64,000 nt of DNA, from the NCBI RefSeq assembly GCF_026625745.1, contig NZ_CP113061.1:1513501-1577500 (forward strand), in the 5' to 3' direction. This document shows, in pieces, positions 45,820-53,379 of this stretch. A model generated the notes under the pieces. That model searched no databases and had not been told where the DNA came from. It saw only the letters and a program-made list of their open reading frames with translations. The translations under genes were made by a program, and so were the position numbers. Within the stretch, counting starts at the first letter, position 1. Every line of letters begins with the position of its first letter. Source of the stretch: Asticcacaulis sp. SL142 (lineage in GTDB: Bacteria; Pseudomonadota; Alphaproteobacteria; Caulobacterales; Caulobacteraceae).

Positions 45820-46244
45820 GCCCTTATCTCCGAGTGACGATTACCGAGAGTCAGAGCCCACCAGCTCAGCAAGCCCCCAGCGACAGCCAGATTTTTCAGA
45901 AACGCTTTGCGCGCCATGATCGAGGCCGGTTCGACCATGTTCCAGAAATCAAAATAAAAAAAACTGACCGTCAGGGAATAGAGGGCAAGGGCGAGCAGAG
46001 CCGGCGTCACAAACACCCCACTGATCAAGGCCGCGCTACCTATGATCTCCACAATGGCCGCAAGGCTCAGAGACAGGGAAGCCAGCGGAATGCCATGAGC
46101 CGCCGCTTCGGTGACATAGGCCTGCCAATGCAGGAGCTTATCGACCCCGCTTTCCACAAACATGGCCGCCAGCATCAGGCGGGGCAACCAGAGAAATGCC
46201 GGTTTCCGGGCAAGCCATGTGGCCGCCTTTGTATCTAATGTCAT
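45816..46244 (-). CDS. DoxX-family membrane protein
   Basis: A 142-residue four-helix membrane protein of the DoxX/DoxD-like superfamily. Typical are LWLPRLMLAAMFVESGVDKL, the VEIIGSAALISG helix and AFLKNLAVAGGLLSW. DoxX proteins take part in thiosulphate:quinone oxidation in archaea and in an oxidative-stress membrane complex in mycobacteria; function here is open. It starts behind GGAACC at 46244, 51 bases after the porin gene, and its stop overlaps the MFS exporter start, so these are one transcript. Confidence 0.87.
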   Translation of the reverse strand: MTLDTKAATWLARKPAFLWLPRLMLAAMFVESGVDKLLHWQAYVTEAAAHGIPLASLSLSLAAIVEIIGSAALISGVFVTPALLALALYSLTVSFFYFDFWNMVEPASIMARKAFLKNLAVAGGLLSWWALTLGNRHSEIRA

Positions 46245-46295
46245 ATGATTAGGTTCCTTATTGCGGGCCCGCTCTAAAACTTTCCGTGGCCATGC

Positions 46296-47540
46296 CTAAA
46301 AGCGCCAGCCCAGCCACGCGCCGATGTAGCGGGTGTCGGCGACGCCCGCCGCATTCAGACGCGAATGGATGTCTATGCGCGAAACATGGGTGGTGAGGTT
46401 GAGTTCAGGGCTTATCTGCCAGGTTGCACCTATGAAGGCCTGAGTACCTGTATAATGGCCGCCCTTTCCTGCGGTGCCGGCTATTGGCAGATTGGGTTGA
46501 CGGTAGAGGGCATCGGAGACACGATTCCGCCAAAGACCGTCCGCGCCCATCACCAGCGTTACCATTCGAAGCGGCTTGACGCTCAGGTAGGTCCCAACCC
46601 GCACCAGATTAGTCGGCCCCACACGACCGGCTTCATCTAAGTATGCGCCCCGGGGAAAAAGTGGATTAAAGGTTTTCAGATGGCCTTCATGGTCATCACC
46701 CGTCGCCTGATCGATTTTCAGGGCGATCCGGGGAGCATTACCGCCTGCCCATGTGTAGCCCAGATGCGCCGAGACATAGTGGGCACGGATGGTCTGGGTG
46801 CCAAAGGTGCCGCCCTGAACGACCGCTTCCAGATCATAGTCGAAGGCCTCGCGTACACCATACAGCCGGACACCGACGCTAGTCCGATCTTCGTCGGCTA
46901 TACCGTTAGCAAAGCGGGCCGCCGTGCGCTCCAGCCTCAGCGCATAAAGATCGGCCTGCATTCCCTTGATCTGAGGCACGTTGAATACCCCATATAGGCC
47001 TAAAAGCGTTTGATCGCGGTTCGTCGCATCGTCGAAGGACCGGCGGCCTATGCGCACTGGGTGGCCGATGAAGGCGGTAACCGTGCCGAGGTCGAAACGG
47101 ACCGCGTCGAAACTCTGGCGGATATTGGGACCATCGCGGCGGGAAATCAGACGTTGCGAACCAAGAGGCATTTCCTGACGCCCCGCGCGAAGGCGCAGAT
47201 GGGGGGTATGGTACTCCACGAAGGCTTGCTGGATGTCGGTGCCACTCTCTTGTGTGGCGTTTATGGGGCCTTTTTGACCCACAACGTCGTGGTATCCAAG
47301 TTGGCCCAATAGACGTACATTTGCGTCAACAGCCCAGTCAAGGCCCACTAAAGCGCGCCGCAGGACATAGTCTTCCGGAGCGGGCTGAGGCGCGCTCCCA
47401 CTCGTGTCCTCAGACAGGTTCTCATACCTTAGCCTCGTTTCGAGCGTGAATTTTAAGGGGGCCTCGACTGCCGACGGCGCAACGGGGCTATCCGTCACAC
47501 CCACCAGGGAAGCGACCGCGAGAAAGGGAGCGAACATCAT
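46296..47540 (-). CDS. Outer-membrane porin, alginate-export (AlgE) family
   Basis: A 414-residue beta-barrel protein. After a short signal (MMFAPFLAVASLVGVTDSPV) the family pattern starts with FTLETRLRYENLSED, and continues with RALVGLDWAVDANVRLLGQL, the LRLRAGRQEMPLGSQRLISR signature and IRQSFDAVRFDLG. The last residues WLGWRF give the C-terminal aromatic for barrel assembly. Family members form outer-membrane channels, for alginate in Pseudomonas, but similar proteins occur in many catabolic operons. The ATG at 47540 overlaps the preceding XapX stop (TGATG), so it is translationally coupled to it. Confidence 0.87.
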   Translation of the reverse strand: MMFAPFLAVASLVGVTDSPVAPSAVEAPLKFTLETRLRYENLSEDTSGSAPQPAPEDYVLRRALVGLDWAVDANVRLLGQLGYHDVVGQKGPINATQESGTDIQQAFVEYHTPHLRLRAGRQEMPLGSQRLISRRDGPNIRQSFDAVRFDLGTVTAFIGHPVRIGRRSFDDATNRDQTLLGLYGVFNVPQIKGMQADLYALRLERTAARFANGIADEDRTSVGVRLYGVREAFDYDLEAVVQGGTFGTQTIRAHYVSAHLGYTWAGGNAPRIALKIDQATGDDHEGHLKTFNPLFPRGAYLDEAGRVGPTNLVRVGTYLSVKPLRMVTLVMGADGLWRNRVSDALYRQPNLPIAGTAGKGGHYTGTQAFIGATWQISPELNLTTHVSRIDIHSRLNAAGVADTRYIGAWLGWRF

Positions 47541-47692
47541 CAGAATGATCCGCCTGCGACAAAGCCGAGCGTCATCGCCACGACAAGCAGGGCGCCGACA
47601 AGCCTGGGCGGGGCCGGTAAGGGCAGATCAAAAAAACGGCAGACAAACCCGATCAGCAGGCCCAGCGCGATACCAATAAGTGTAGGCCACAT
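47540..47692 (-). CDS. XapX-domain small membrane protein, second copy
   Basis: A 50-residue protein, MWPTLIGIALGLLIGFVCRF then FDLPLPAPPRLVGALLVVAM and TLGFVAGGSF, with two helices joined by the conserved Pro-rich turn of the XapX family (DUF1427). It is coupled on both sides: it starts two bases after the stop of the first XapX gene (TGATCATG), and its TGA overlaps the porin ATG. The function of XapX proteins is unknown; the name comes from a position near xanthosine genes. Confidence 0.85.
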   Translation of the reverse strand: MWPTLIGIALGLLIGFVCRFFDLPLPAPPRLVGALLVVAMTLGFVAGGSF

Positions 47693-47694
47693 GA

Positions 47695-47940
47695 TCAGTC
47701 TTTCTGAGGGTTATGGGGAAGGCCGGTCGGGCCGCCGCAGTGGATTTCGTTGACTTTGGGCCGGTGCGACAACCAACGATCGGTGAGTATCCAGCCGACC
47801 GTCATGGCGACCACCAGCAATGCGCCGGTGATGACGGGGGGTGCTGGGCTGGGGATGCTGGCTACGCGACAGCCGAACCCTATGCCGAAACCGAGCACCA
47901 GGCCGATGATGATCTTGAGATGCTGAGTGGTCATGGTCAT
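47695..47940 (-). CDS. XapX-domain small membrane protein, first copy
   Basis: An 81-residue protein of the same XapX (DUF1427) family: HLKIIIGLVLGFGIGFGCRV, SIPSPAPPVITGALLVVAMT and VGWILTDRWL, then a polar C-terminal tail of ~25 residues (HRPKVNEIHCGGPTGLPHNP) that the second copy lacks. The start at ATG 47940 is preferred because it overlaps the amidohydrolase stop (ATGA); ATG codons at 47934 and 47955 are alternatives. It carries out an unknown membrane role, possibly together with its neighbour copy. Confidence 0.85.
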   Translation of the reverse strand: MTMTTQHLKIIIGLVLGFGIGFGCRVASIPSPAPPVITGALLVVAMTVGWILTDRWLSHRPKVNEIHCGGPTGLPHNPQKD

Positions 47941-49880
47941 GCCCAGCACGCGCAACCGAGCACGCCCCAGAAATCACGCAGGTTGCTGGCGGGAATATTG
48001 GCGGCATAGGCCCCCCCATGGGCGTGTCCGTGGACCTTGCAGTCCGTGCCGCAGGCGCAAGCGATGCGCGAGATTTTGTCGAGCGACGCGATCTCGGCCT
48101 TTTTATGCTGATACCCGCCAAAGGTGCGCACCGGCGACCAGTCAGGGCTGATCGGCAGCGCCGCCGGGGCGAGCGGTTTAAACGCGTCCTGCGCATGAAC
48201 AATCTTGCCGCCGACGATCGTCAGGACGGAATAAAGATCCTTGATATCGCTTTCAGGGATGCGCATCAGGTCAGCATTGGGCACGGCGATATCCGCATAT
48301 TGCCCGACCTTAAGCGCACCCTTCTTGCCGTTTTCGGTCGAGAACCACGCCGAGCCTTCGGTATAGAGACGCACCACCTCTTCGCGGTCAAGGCGGCTCT
48401 GGGGGCCATAGAGTTGCAAGCCCCCCAAGGTCTTACCCGTGACCAACCAGTAGATACCCACCCACGGATTATAGCTGGCCACGCGGGTAGCATCCGTGCC
48501 CATGCCCACGGGGACGCCGGCCGCCAGCACCTTAGTGACCGGCGGGGTCTGCTCTGCGGCCTTGGCGCCGTAGCGGGCCACAAACGCCTCCCCCTGATAG
48601 GCCATGCGGTGCTGAACGGCGATGCCGCCGCCCAGGGCCTTGATGCGATCGATATTGCGGGCGGAGACGGTTTCGGCGTGATCAATGATCCAGTGCAAAC
48701 CGTCAAACGGAACCTCGGCATTGACGCGCTCGAACACATCGAGAAAGCGCGAGATGCTTTCATCATAGGTGCCGTGGATGCGGAACGGCCAGCGGTTTTC
48801 GACCAGATGTCGGGTCACCGCATAAAGCTCATCTTCCATAGTGGCCGCAAGTTCCGGGCGAGGCTCACGGAAATCCTCAAAATCTGCGGCCGAAAAGACC
48901 AGCATTTCCCCGGCACCATTATGGCGATACATGCCGTCACCCTGACCCGGTTTGACGATCCTGGTCCAGGTCTGGAAATCCTCCAGTTCCTTGCCCTTGT
49001 TCTGGGTGAACAGGTTATAGGCGATACGCACGGTCAACTGGTCATTTTTGGCCAGTGTGCCGATAGTGTCATAATCATCGGGGTAATTCTGAAACCCGCC
49101 GCCGGCATCAATCACCGAGGTGATGCCCAGTCGGTTCAGTTCCTTCATGTAATGGCGGGTCGAGATGACCTGATCGGCGGGCGACAGCTTAGGGCCCTTG
49201 GCCAGGGTCGCATACAGGATCAGGGCGTTGGGTTTGGCAATCAGCAGGCCGGTCGGGTTACCGGCACTGTCGCGCTGGATCTCACCGCCCGGCGGATTGG
49301 GCGTATCCTTGTCGTACCCGACGGCGCGCAAAGCGGCCTTATTGAGCAAGGCCCGGTCATAAAGATGCAGGATAAAGACCGGCGTATCCGGGGCGATGGC
49401 GTTGATCTCATCCAGCGTCGGCAGGCGCTTTTCCGCAAACTGGTGCTCGGTGAAGCCACCCACCACCCGCACCCACTGCGGCGCGGGGGTAAGGGCGACT
49501 TGCGCCTTAAGCATATCGAGCGCCTCAGCAACCGAGGCGACCCCGTCCCAGCGCAGTTCCATCAGGTAGTTCAGCCCGCCGCGGATCAGGTGGGTGTGGC
49601 TGTCGTTCAGGCCGGGAATAACGCGCTTACCCTTAAGGTCGATAAGTTTTGTCTTAGGGCCTTTGAGCTTCATGACCTCGGCATCGGTATCCACCGCCGT
49701 AAAGACCCCGCCTGCTATCGCCACCGCCGTCGCGTTGGGATTGGTGCGGTCGAGCGTGGTCAGCTTAGCGTTATAAAGGATCAGGTCGGGGGTCATGTTC
49801 AGGTCTTTCGTAAAAGCAAAGGTCGCAAGCAAGGCCGAGATAGCGGAGCCCCCGGCAATGGCATGGCGTCGGTTTAGCAT
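47937..49880 (-). CDS. Amidohydrolase, YtcJ-like (Amidohydro_3), exported
   Basis: A 647-residue metal-dependent hydrolase of the YtcJ/Amidohydro_3 group. It begins MLNRRHAIAGGSAISALL, a twin-arginine-like signal, then the composite beta domain (LILYNAKLTTLDRTNPNATA). The metal site H-x-H is in LNDSHTHLIRGG, and later ligands are in WIIDHAETVS and GMGTDATRVASYNP. The end has a Cys- and His-rich tail (ACACGTDCKVHGHAHGGAYA) that is unusual for the family and might bind metal. The ATG at 49880 follows GGGAGCC; the frame is open further upstream but overlaps the hydrolase gene. It follows that gene by 25 bases and is coupled to the first XapX gene. Substrate unknown. Confidence 0.87.
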   Translation of the reverse strand: MLNRRHAIAGGSAISALLATFAFTKDLNMTPDLILYNAKLTTLDRTNPNATAVAIAGGVFTAVDTDAEVMKLKGPKTKLIDLKGKRVIPGLNDSHTHLIRGGLNYLMELRWDGVASVAEALDMLKAQVALTPAPQWVRVVGGFTEHQFAEKRLPTLDEINAIAPDTPVFILHLYDRALLNKAALRAVGYDKDTPNPPGGEIQRDSAGNPTGLLIAKPNALILYATLAKGPKLSPADQVISTRHYMKELNRLGITSVIDAGGGFQNYPDDYDTIGTLAKNDQLTVRIAYNLFTQNKGKELEDFQTWTRIVKPGQGDGMYRHNGAGEMLVFSAADFEDFREPRPELAATMEDELYAVTRHLVENRWPFRIHGTYDESISRFLDVFERVNAEVPFDGLHWIIDHAETVSARNIDRIKALGGGIAVQHRMAYQGEAFVARYGAKAAEQTPPVTKVLAAGVPVGMGTDATRVASYNPWVGIYWLVTGKTLGGLQLYGPQSRLDREEVVRLYTEGSAWFSTENGKKGALKVGQYADIAVPNADLMRIPESDIKDLYSVLTIVGGKIVHAQDAFKPLAPAALPISPDWSPVRTFGGYQHKKAEIASLDKISRIACACGTDCKVHGHAHGGAYAANIPASNLRDFWGVLGCACWA

Positions 49881-49905
49881 TGTCTGAGGCTCCCTTATTC
49901 CAAGC

Positions 49906-50586
49906 TTAAACGTGTTCCAGCGCCCCCTTGACGACATGGGCAAACTCGCCGCGCTGAGGCGCCTTATGGACGTGGGTGTAGGCGTAATCGACGCCCATGC
50001 CGTAGGCTCCGAAATGATCGCGGACGATTTCCATAACGCCGTTATAGGTGTCGCGTTTGGCCCAGTCGCGTTGCAGTTCAAGCAGGGCTGTGAGGGTGGT
50101 CATCGACTTGGCGCCGGCCTGTTCCATGCGACGCACCGCGGCGTTATGGCTCTCCTCGGACGTGCCGCCCGAAGCGTCGGTTACGATAAAGACCTCAAAG
50201 CCATTTTCCAGCGCGCTCAAGGTAGGGAATAGCAGACATGCCTCGGTCCACAACGCCGCCATAACCAGCTTTTTCTTGCCCGTGGCCTTGACCGCCGCCA
50301 CAAACGCATCGGTATCCCAGGCGTTCATCGATGAGCGCTCGATCGGGTTCTGCTGCACGACATTGAGCAGTTCCGGCCAGATGTAGCCGGAGAAGCTTTC
50401 GGTCTCAACCGAGGTCAGGATGGTCGGTACGCCGAAAAGCTTGGCGGTGCGGGCCAGAGCGACTGTGTTGTTTTTCAAAAGCTGACGGTCAATGGTCGTC
50501 ACGCCAAACGCCATTTGCGGCTGATGGTCGATGAAGATAAAGGCGGTGTCGTCGGCATTGATCAGGGCGTTGGTGCGATAGGACAT
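49906..50586 (-). CDS. Isochorismatase-like hydrolase, YcaC type
   Basis: A 226-residue cysteine hydrolase of the isochorismatase superfamily, close in pattern to YcaC. Visible are the catalytic Asp in FIFIDHQPQM (Asp20), the SSMNAWD segment that in YcaC reads INAWD, and the catalytic Cys in ALWTEACLLFPT (Cys117), then GFEVFIVTDASGGTSEESHN. It has a C-terminal extension of ~35 residues (MGVDYAYTHVHKAPQRGEFA) not present in E. coli YcaC. It is the first gene of the seven-gene minus-strand operon that ends with the MFS exporter, so its upstream region at 50587-50825 should hold the operon promoter. Confidence 0.88.
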   Translation of the reverse strand: MSYRTNALINADDTAFIFIDHQPQMAFGVTTIDRQLLKNNTVALARTAKLFGVPTILTSVETESFSGYIWPELLNVVQQNPIERSSMNAWDTDAFVAAVKATGKKKLVMAALWTEACLLFPTLSALENGFEVFIVTDASGGTSEESHNAAVRRMEQAGAKSMTTLTALLELQRDWAKRDTYNGVMEIVRDHFGAYGMGVDYAYTHVHKAPQRGEFAHVVKGALEHV

Positions 50587-50725
50587 GATGTGGCTCCGTG
50601 TAAAAGATTGGCTATGACAACTTAGCCCGTTTTTGCGGCCTGAAGGCCGCTAAGACGGGGGATTTACAGGGGAGACATCGTATGTGTGTGCGGCGTCGCC
50701 CTGTGGTGACAACAGGTGTATGCCG

Positions 50726-50782
50726 AACAAATTTGTTGCGGAAGTCGCGATTTTTTATTCACTAAGTTGCAAAAAATGCAAC
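50726..50782. promoter_or_regulatory. Two palindromes in the operon promoter region
   Basis: AACAAATTTGTT at 50726-50737 is a perfect 12-base palindrome, and GTTGCA-AAAAA-TGCAAC at 50766-50782 is a perfect spaced one. Both lie 140-200 bases upstream of the YcaC-like gene. A GC hairpin (GCGGCC, TGAA, GGCCGC) at 50635-50650 would lie in the leader RNA. The regulator is not encoded nearby. Confidence 0.4.
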
Positions 50783-50825
50783 ACTTTGGACGCAAACTGA
50801 CTGTGAGCGGCCATACAGCGAACGC

Positions 50826-51218
50826 TTAGCGCGTCGCGGATTTCAGATATTGGATGAGGGCAGCGCGGCGCGCTGGATCGGCGGGGGCGCGGGTCACCAT
50901 CTTAGTTCCCGGCACTGCCTTGGTCGGGTTTTGCAGATAGGCGTCAAGGGTCGCCTCATCCCACACTTTGCCATAGGCTTTCAGGGCCGGCGAATAGTTG
51001 AAGCCCTTGGAGACCGTACCGGCTTTTTTGCCAAACAGGCCATTCAGGTTAGGCCCCGCCCCGTCCTTGCCACCCGCCTCTAAGCTGTGGCAGGTCTTGC
51101 AAGCCAGAAACACCCGCTGGCCCGCCGCCACCGGATCGGTCGCCGGAGCTTGAGCCCAAACGGGTGATGCGCCCATCAGAAATGCGCCCACCAAGGCAAA
51201 TGCGGCAACCGTCTTCAT
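50826..51218 (-). CDS. Periplasmic c-type cytochrome (class I)
   Basis: A 130-residue cytochrome c. Signal peptide MKTVAAFALVGAFLMGASPV ending AQA, the haem-binding C-x2-C-H in FLACKTCHSLE, GPNLNGLFGKKAG as in cytochrome c2/c550 proteins, and the axial Met in AVPGTKMVTRAP. It carries electrons in the periplasm. The ATG at 51218 is chosen for the signal peptide. It is the third gene of a minus-strand set with the DUF4126 gene and the flavoprotein reductase, 56 bases after the latter. No partner oxidase is in view. Confidence 0.9.
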   Translation of the reverse strand: MKTVAAFALVGAFLMGASPVWAQAPATDPVAAGQRVFLACKTCHSLEAGGKDGAGPNLNGLFGKKAGTVSKGFNYSPALKAYGKVWDEATLDAYLQNPTKAVPGTKMVTRAPADPARRAALIQYLKSATR

Positions 51219-51273
51219 GGGAACCCTCTCGATCAGGAATATCCCTCCAGACATAGTGGTTTTGCGCCCGCGA

Positions 51274-52638
51274 TCAAGCTTTATGCTGCTTTAAATCCCC
51301 CAACAGGGTCGGAATAAGCTCAGATACCGTCGGGTGTATCGGTACCGCCCACTGCAATTGATCGACGGTTGCCCCTGCATTCATCATGTCGAGAATACCG
51401 TGAATGGCTTCATCCCCGCTGGTGCCCAGAATGGCCGCGCCAAGGATTTTTTTGGTTTCCGCATCCGCCGCAACCTTCATAAAGCCCTTGGTTTCGCCCT
51501 TTTCGATTGCGCGACCGACACGGGTCATGGGTCGGGTCGAGACCAGAAGTGGCCGGCCGGTTTTTTCAGCCTCAGCCACGGTCATCCCGACCCGCCCCAG
51601 TGGCGGATCGATATAGAGTGCATAGCCCAAAATCCGGTCGCTCACCTTACGGGCCGCGCCATCAAGCAGATTGGCGGCGATGATTTCAAAATCATTATAG
51701 GCCGTATGGGTGAACGCCCCGCGGCCGTTACAATCGCCCATCGCCCAGATACCGTCCACCGAAGTTTTAAGGTCATCATCGACCGTAATATAACCGCGTG
51801 CGTCGGTTTTCACCCCCGCCGCCTCCAGCCCCAGATCATCGGTATTGGGCCGGCGTCCAGTCGCCACCAAAAGATGCGATCCGGTGACGGTCTGCGCCCC
51901 GAACGACACGCTAATGCTTCCGCCGGTTTTGGATACAGCCATGTCCTCGATGCCGGTGTGGACGGTGATGCCTTCGCCCTCAAGGATATCGCGCACGGCC
52001 TCGGAAATATCGGCATCTTCACGCGCGATCAGGCGGGCCCCGCGCTCGATCACCGTGACCTGTGCCCCAAAGCGGCGGTACATCTGCGCGAACTCCAGCG
52101 CGATATAGCTGCCGCCGATGACGGTCAGATGGTCCGGCAGATGATCCAGCGTCACGATCGAGCTGTTGGTGAGATATGGAACCCCATCAAGCCCCGGAAT
52201 ACCGGGAATGGCTGCCCGTCCGCCGACATTGAGAAAGATTTTAGGTGCGGTAATGTCTTGGCCATTCACGCTTAAGCTTTTAGGGCCGGTAAAGCGGGCA
52301 TGGCCCTCAATGATCGTGCAGCCGTCCATGCCTTTGAGCCAGTTTTCGACATTGCCGCGCGCGTCGAGCGTAACCTTATGGCTGCGGGCGGCGACGGCCT
52401 TCATGTCGACGGACACCTCTCCCACACTAATCCCGTAGTCGCCACCCCGCCGCGCCAGATGGGCGGCATAGGCACTGGCGACCAGCGCCTTGGTCGGCAT
52501 ACAGCCGGTATTGACGCAGGTGCCGCCGAACAGCTTGCGCTCAACTATGGCGACCTTTTGGCCCGCCTGCGTCAGCCGCCCGGCCAGAGACGGCCCCGCC
52601 TGTCCGGCCCCGATAATGATCGCGTCAAACTCTTTCAC
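51274..52638 (-). CDS. FAD-dependent pyridine nucleotide-disulphide oxidoreductase (mercuric reductase-like)
   Basis: A 454-residue flavoprotein. FAD motif DAIIIGAGQAGPSLAGRLTQ, the redox-active pair in GGTCVNTGCMPTKA, the NAD(P) motif TVIGGSYIALEFAQMYRRFG, the second FAD motif GIWAMGDCNGRGAFTHTAYN and the C-terminal dimer domain with the active-site His-Pro-Thr (IHPTVSEL). It resembles mercuric reductase and SoxA-like reductases, but lacks the N-terminal metal-binding domain and the C-terminal vicinal cysteines of MerA, so mercury reduction is unlikely. GTG at 52638 has GGAG at good spacing; GTG at 52650 is the alternative. It is 22 bases after the DUF4126 gene and precedes the cytochrome gene. 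Confidence 0.87.
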   Translation of the reverse strand: MKEFDAIIIGAGQAGPSLAGRLTQAGQKVAIVERKLFGGTCVNTGCMPTKALVASAYAAHLARRGGDYGISVGEVSVDMKAVAARSHKVTLDARGNVENWLKGMDGCTIIEGHARFTGPKSLSVNGQDITAPKIFLNVGGRAAIPGIPGLDGVPYLTNSSIVTLDHLPDHLTVIGGSYIALEFAQMYRRFGAQVTVIERGARLIAREDADISEAVRDILEGEGITVHTGIEDMAVSKTGGSISVSFGAQTVTGSHLLVATGRRPNTDDLGLEAAGVKTDARGYITVDDDLKTSVDGIWAMGDCNGRGAFTHTAYNDFEIIAANLLDGAARKVSDRILGYALYIDPPLGRVGMTVAEAEKTGRPLLVSTRPMTRVGRAIEKGETKGFMKVAADAETKKILGAAILGTSGDEAIHGILDMMNAGATVDQLQWAVPIHPTVSELIPTLLGDLKQHKA

Positions 52639-52660
52639 GGGAAACTCCACGGACGCCCCC

Positions 52661-53119
52661 TTAGACGAAATGGATCAGGGCCAGCGCCCCAAGCACGGCC
52701 ACCGCGTCCTCAATAAGCGCTGCGGGCAAGTCCTTGCCAAATCGGGCCGCCAGCTTGGCCCGTACAGACGCCCCGCCATAGGTTCCAACAACCGCCCCGA
52801 CGATACCCAGAACGATACCGGGGATAAGTGCGCCCACACCAATCGCCAAGGTCGCTCCGGCCAGAGCCCCAGAGACCAGCCGCGCCCCGAACTGCACCGG
52901 CACCTTGCGGCTGGGGGTTTGCGGCAACTGATCGGTGATCAGTTCACCTATGGCCAGCAGGGTAAATATCCACGGCGCCCATTGATTACCCATGAACTCA
53001 AGCGGTGTGCCCGCCACGCTGACCCAGCCCAGATACGCCGCCCACGACGCGGCCGCCAGCGGCGTCATGGCCCTTAAGCCCGCAATAACGCCCATCAAAA
53101 ATGTAACTATGAAAATCAT
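52661..53119 (-). CDS. DUF4126-family membrane protein
   Basis: A 152-residue membrane protein with about five hydrophobic segments rich in Gly and Ala (FLMGVIAGLRAMTPLAAASW, GALAGATLAIGVGALIPG, IVLGIVGAVVGTYGG). GLRAMTPLAA at the N terminus and FGARLVSGALAG are typical of DUF4126, of unknown function. It is the first gene of the unit that continues with the flavoprotein and the cytochrome c; the reductase may act near the membrane with it, but this is inference. Confidence 0.82.
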   Translation of the reverse strand: MIFIVTFLMGVIAGLRAMTPLAAASWAAYLGWVSVAGTPLEFMGNQWAPWIFTLLAIGELITDQLPQTPSRKVPVQFGARLVSGALAGATLAIGVGALIPGIVLGIVGAVVGTYGGASVRAKLAARFGKDLPAALIEDAVAVLGALALIHFV

Positions 53120-53379
53120 GAGATTTGCCCCTCAGCTTAAAGTCATGCTGTCAAAAACGGGCACCCTCGTCGCCTAAACGACATCGCACCCTACGCTTAA
53201 GCCACGGAACTTACGGGCAGAGGGTACCGGACAGCCGCGCCGCCCCCTAAGCACAACTTCGTGAATTTCAAAAATGTGGCATGGTGTGGTGTTAGTCTCG
53301 CATAAGCCCAATGTACCGATTTAAAACTTATGATGCCTTGCCAATAATCGCGCCTCAAAAGCCTTAAAGGACGCAGAAT

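Noticed and set aside
48018-49877. A 619-codon open frame on the plus strand, antisense to the amidohydrolase gene
   Set aside because: It lies entirely opposite a well-conserved enzyme gene and has no recognisable domain; long antisense frames are expected at this G+C content.
51274-52638. Mercuric reductase (merA)
   Set aside because: Overall fold fits, but the N-terminal metal-binding domain, the C-terminal cysteine pair and any mer genes nearby are absent.
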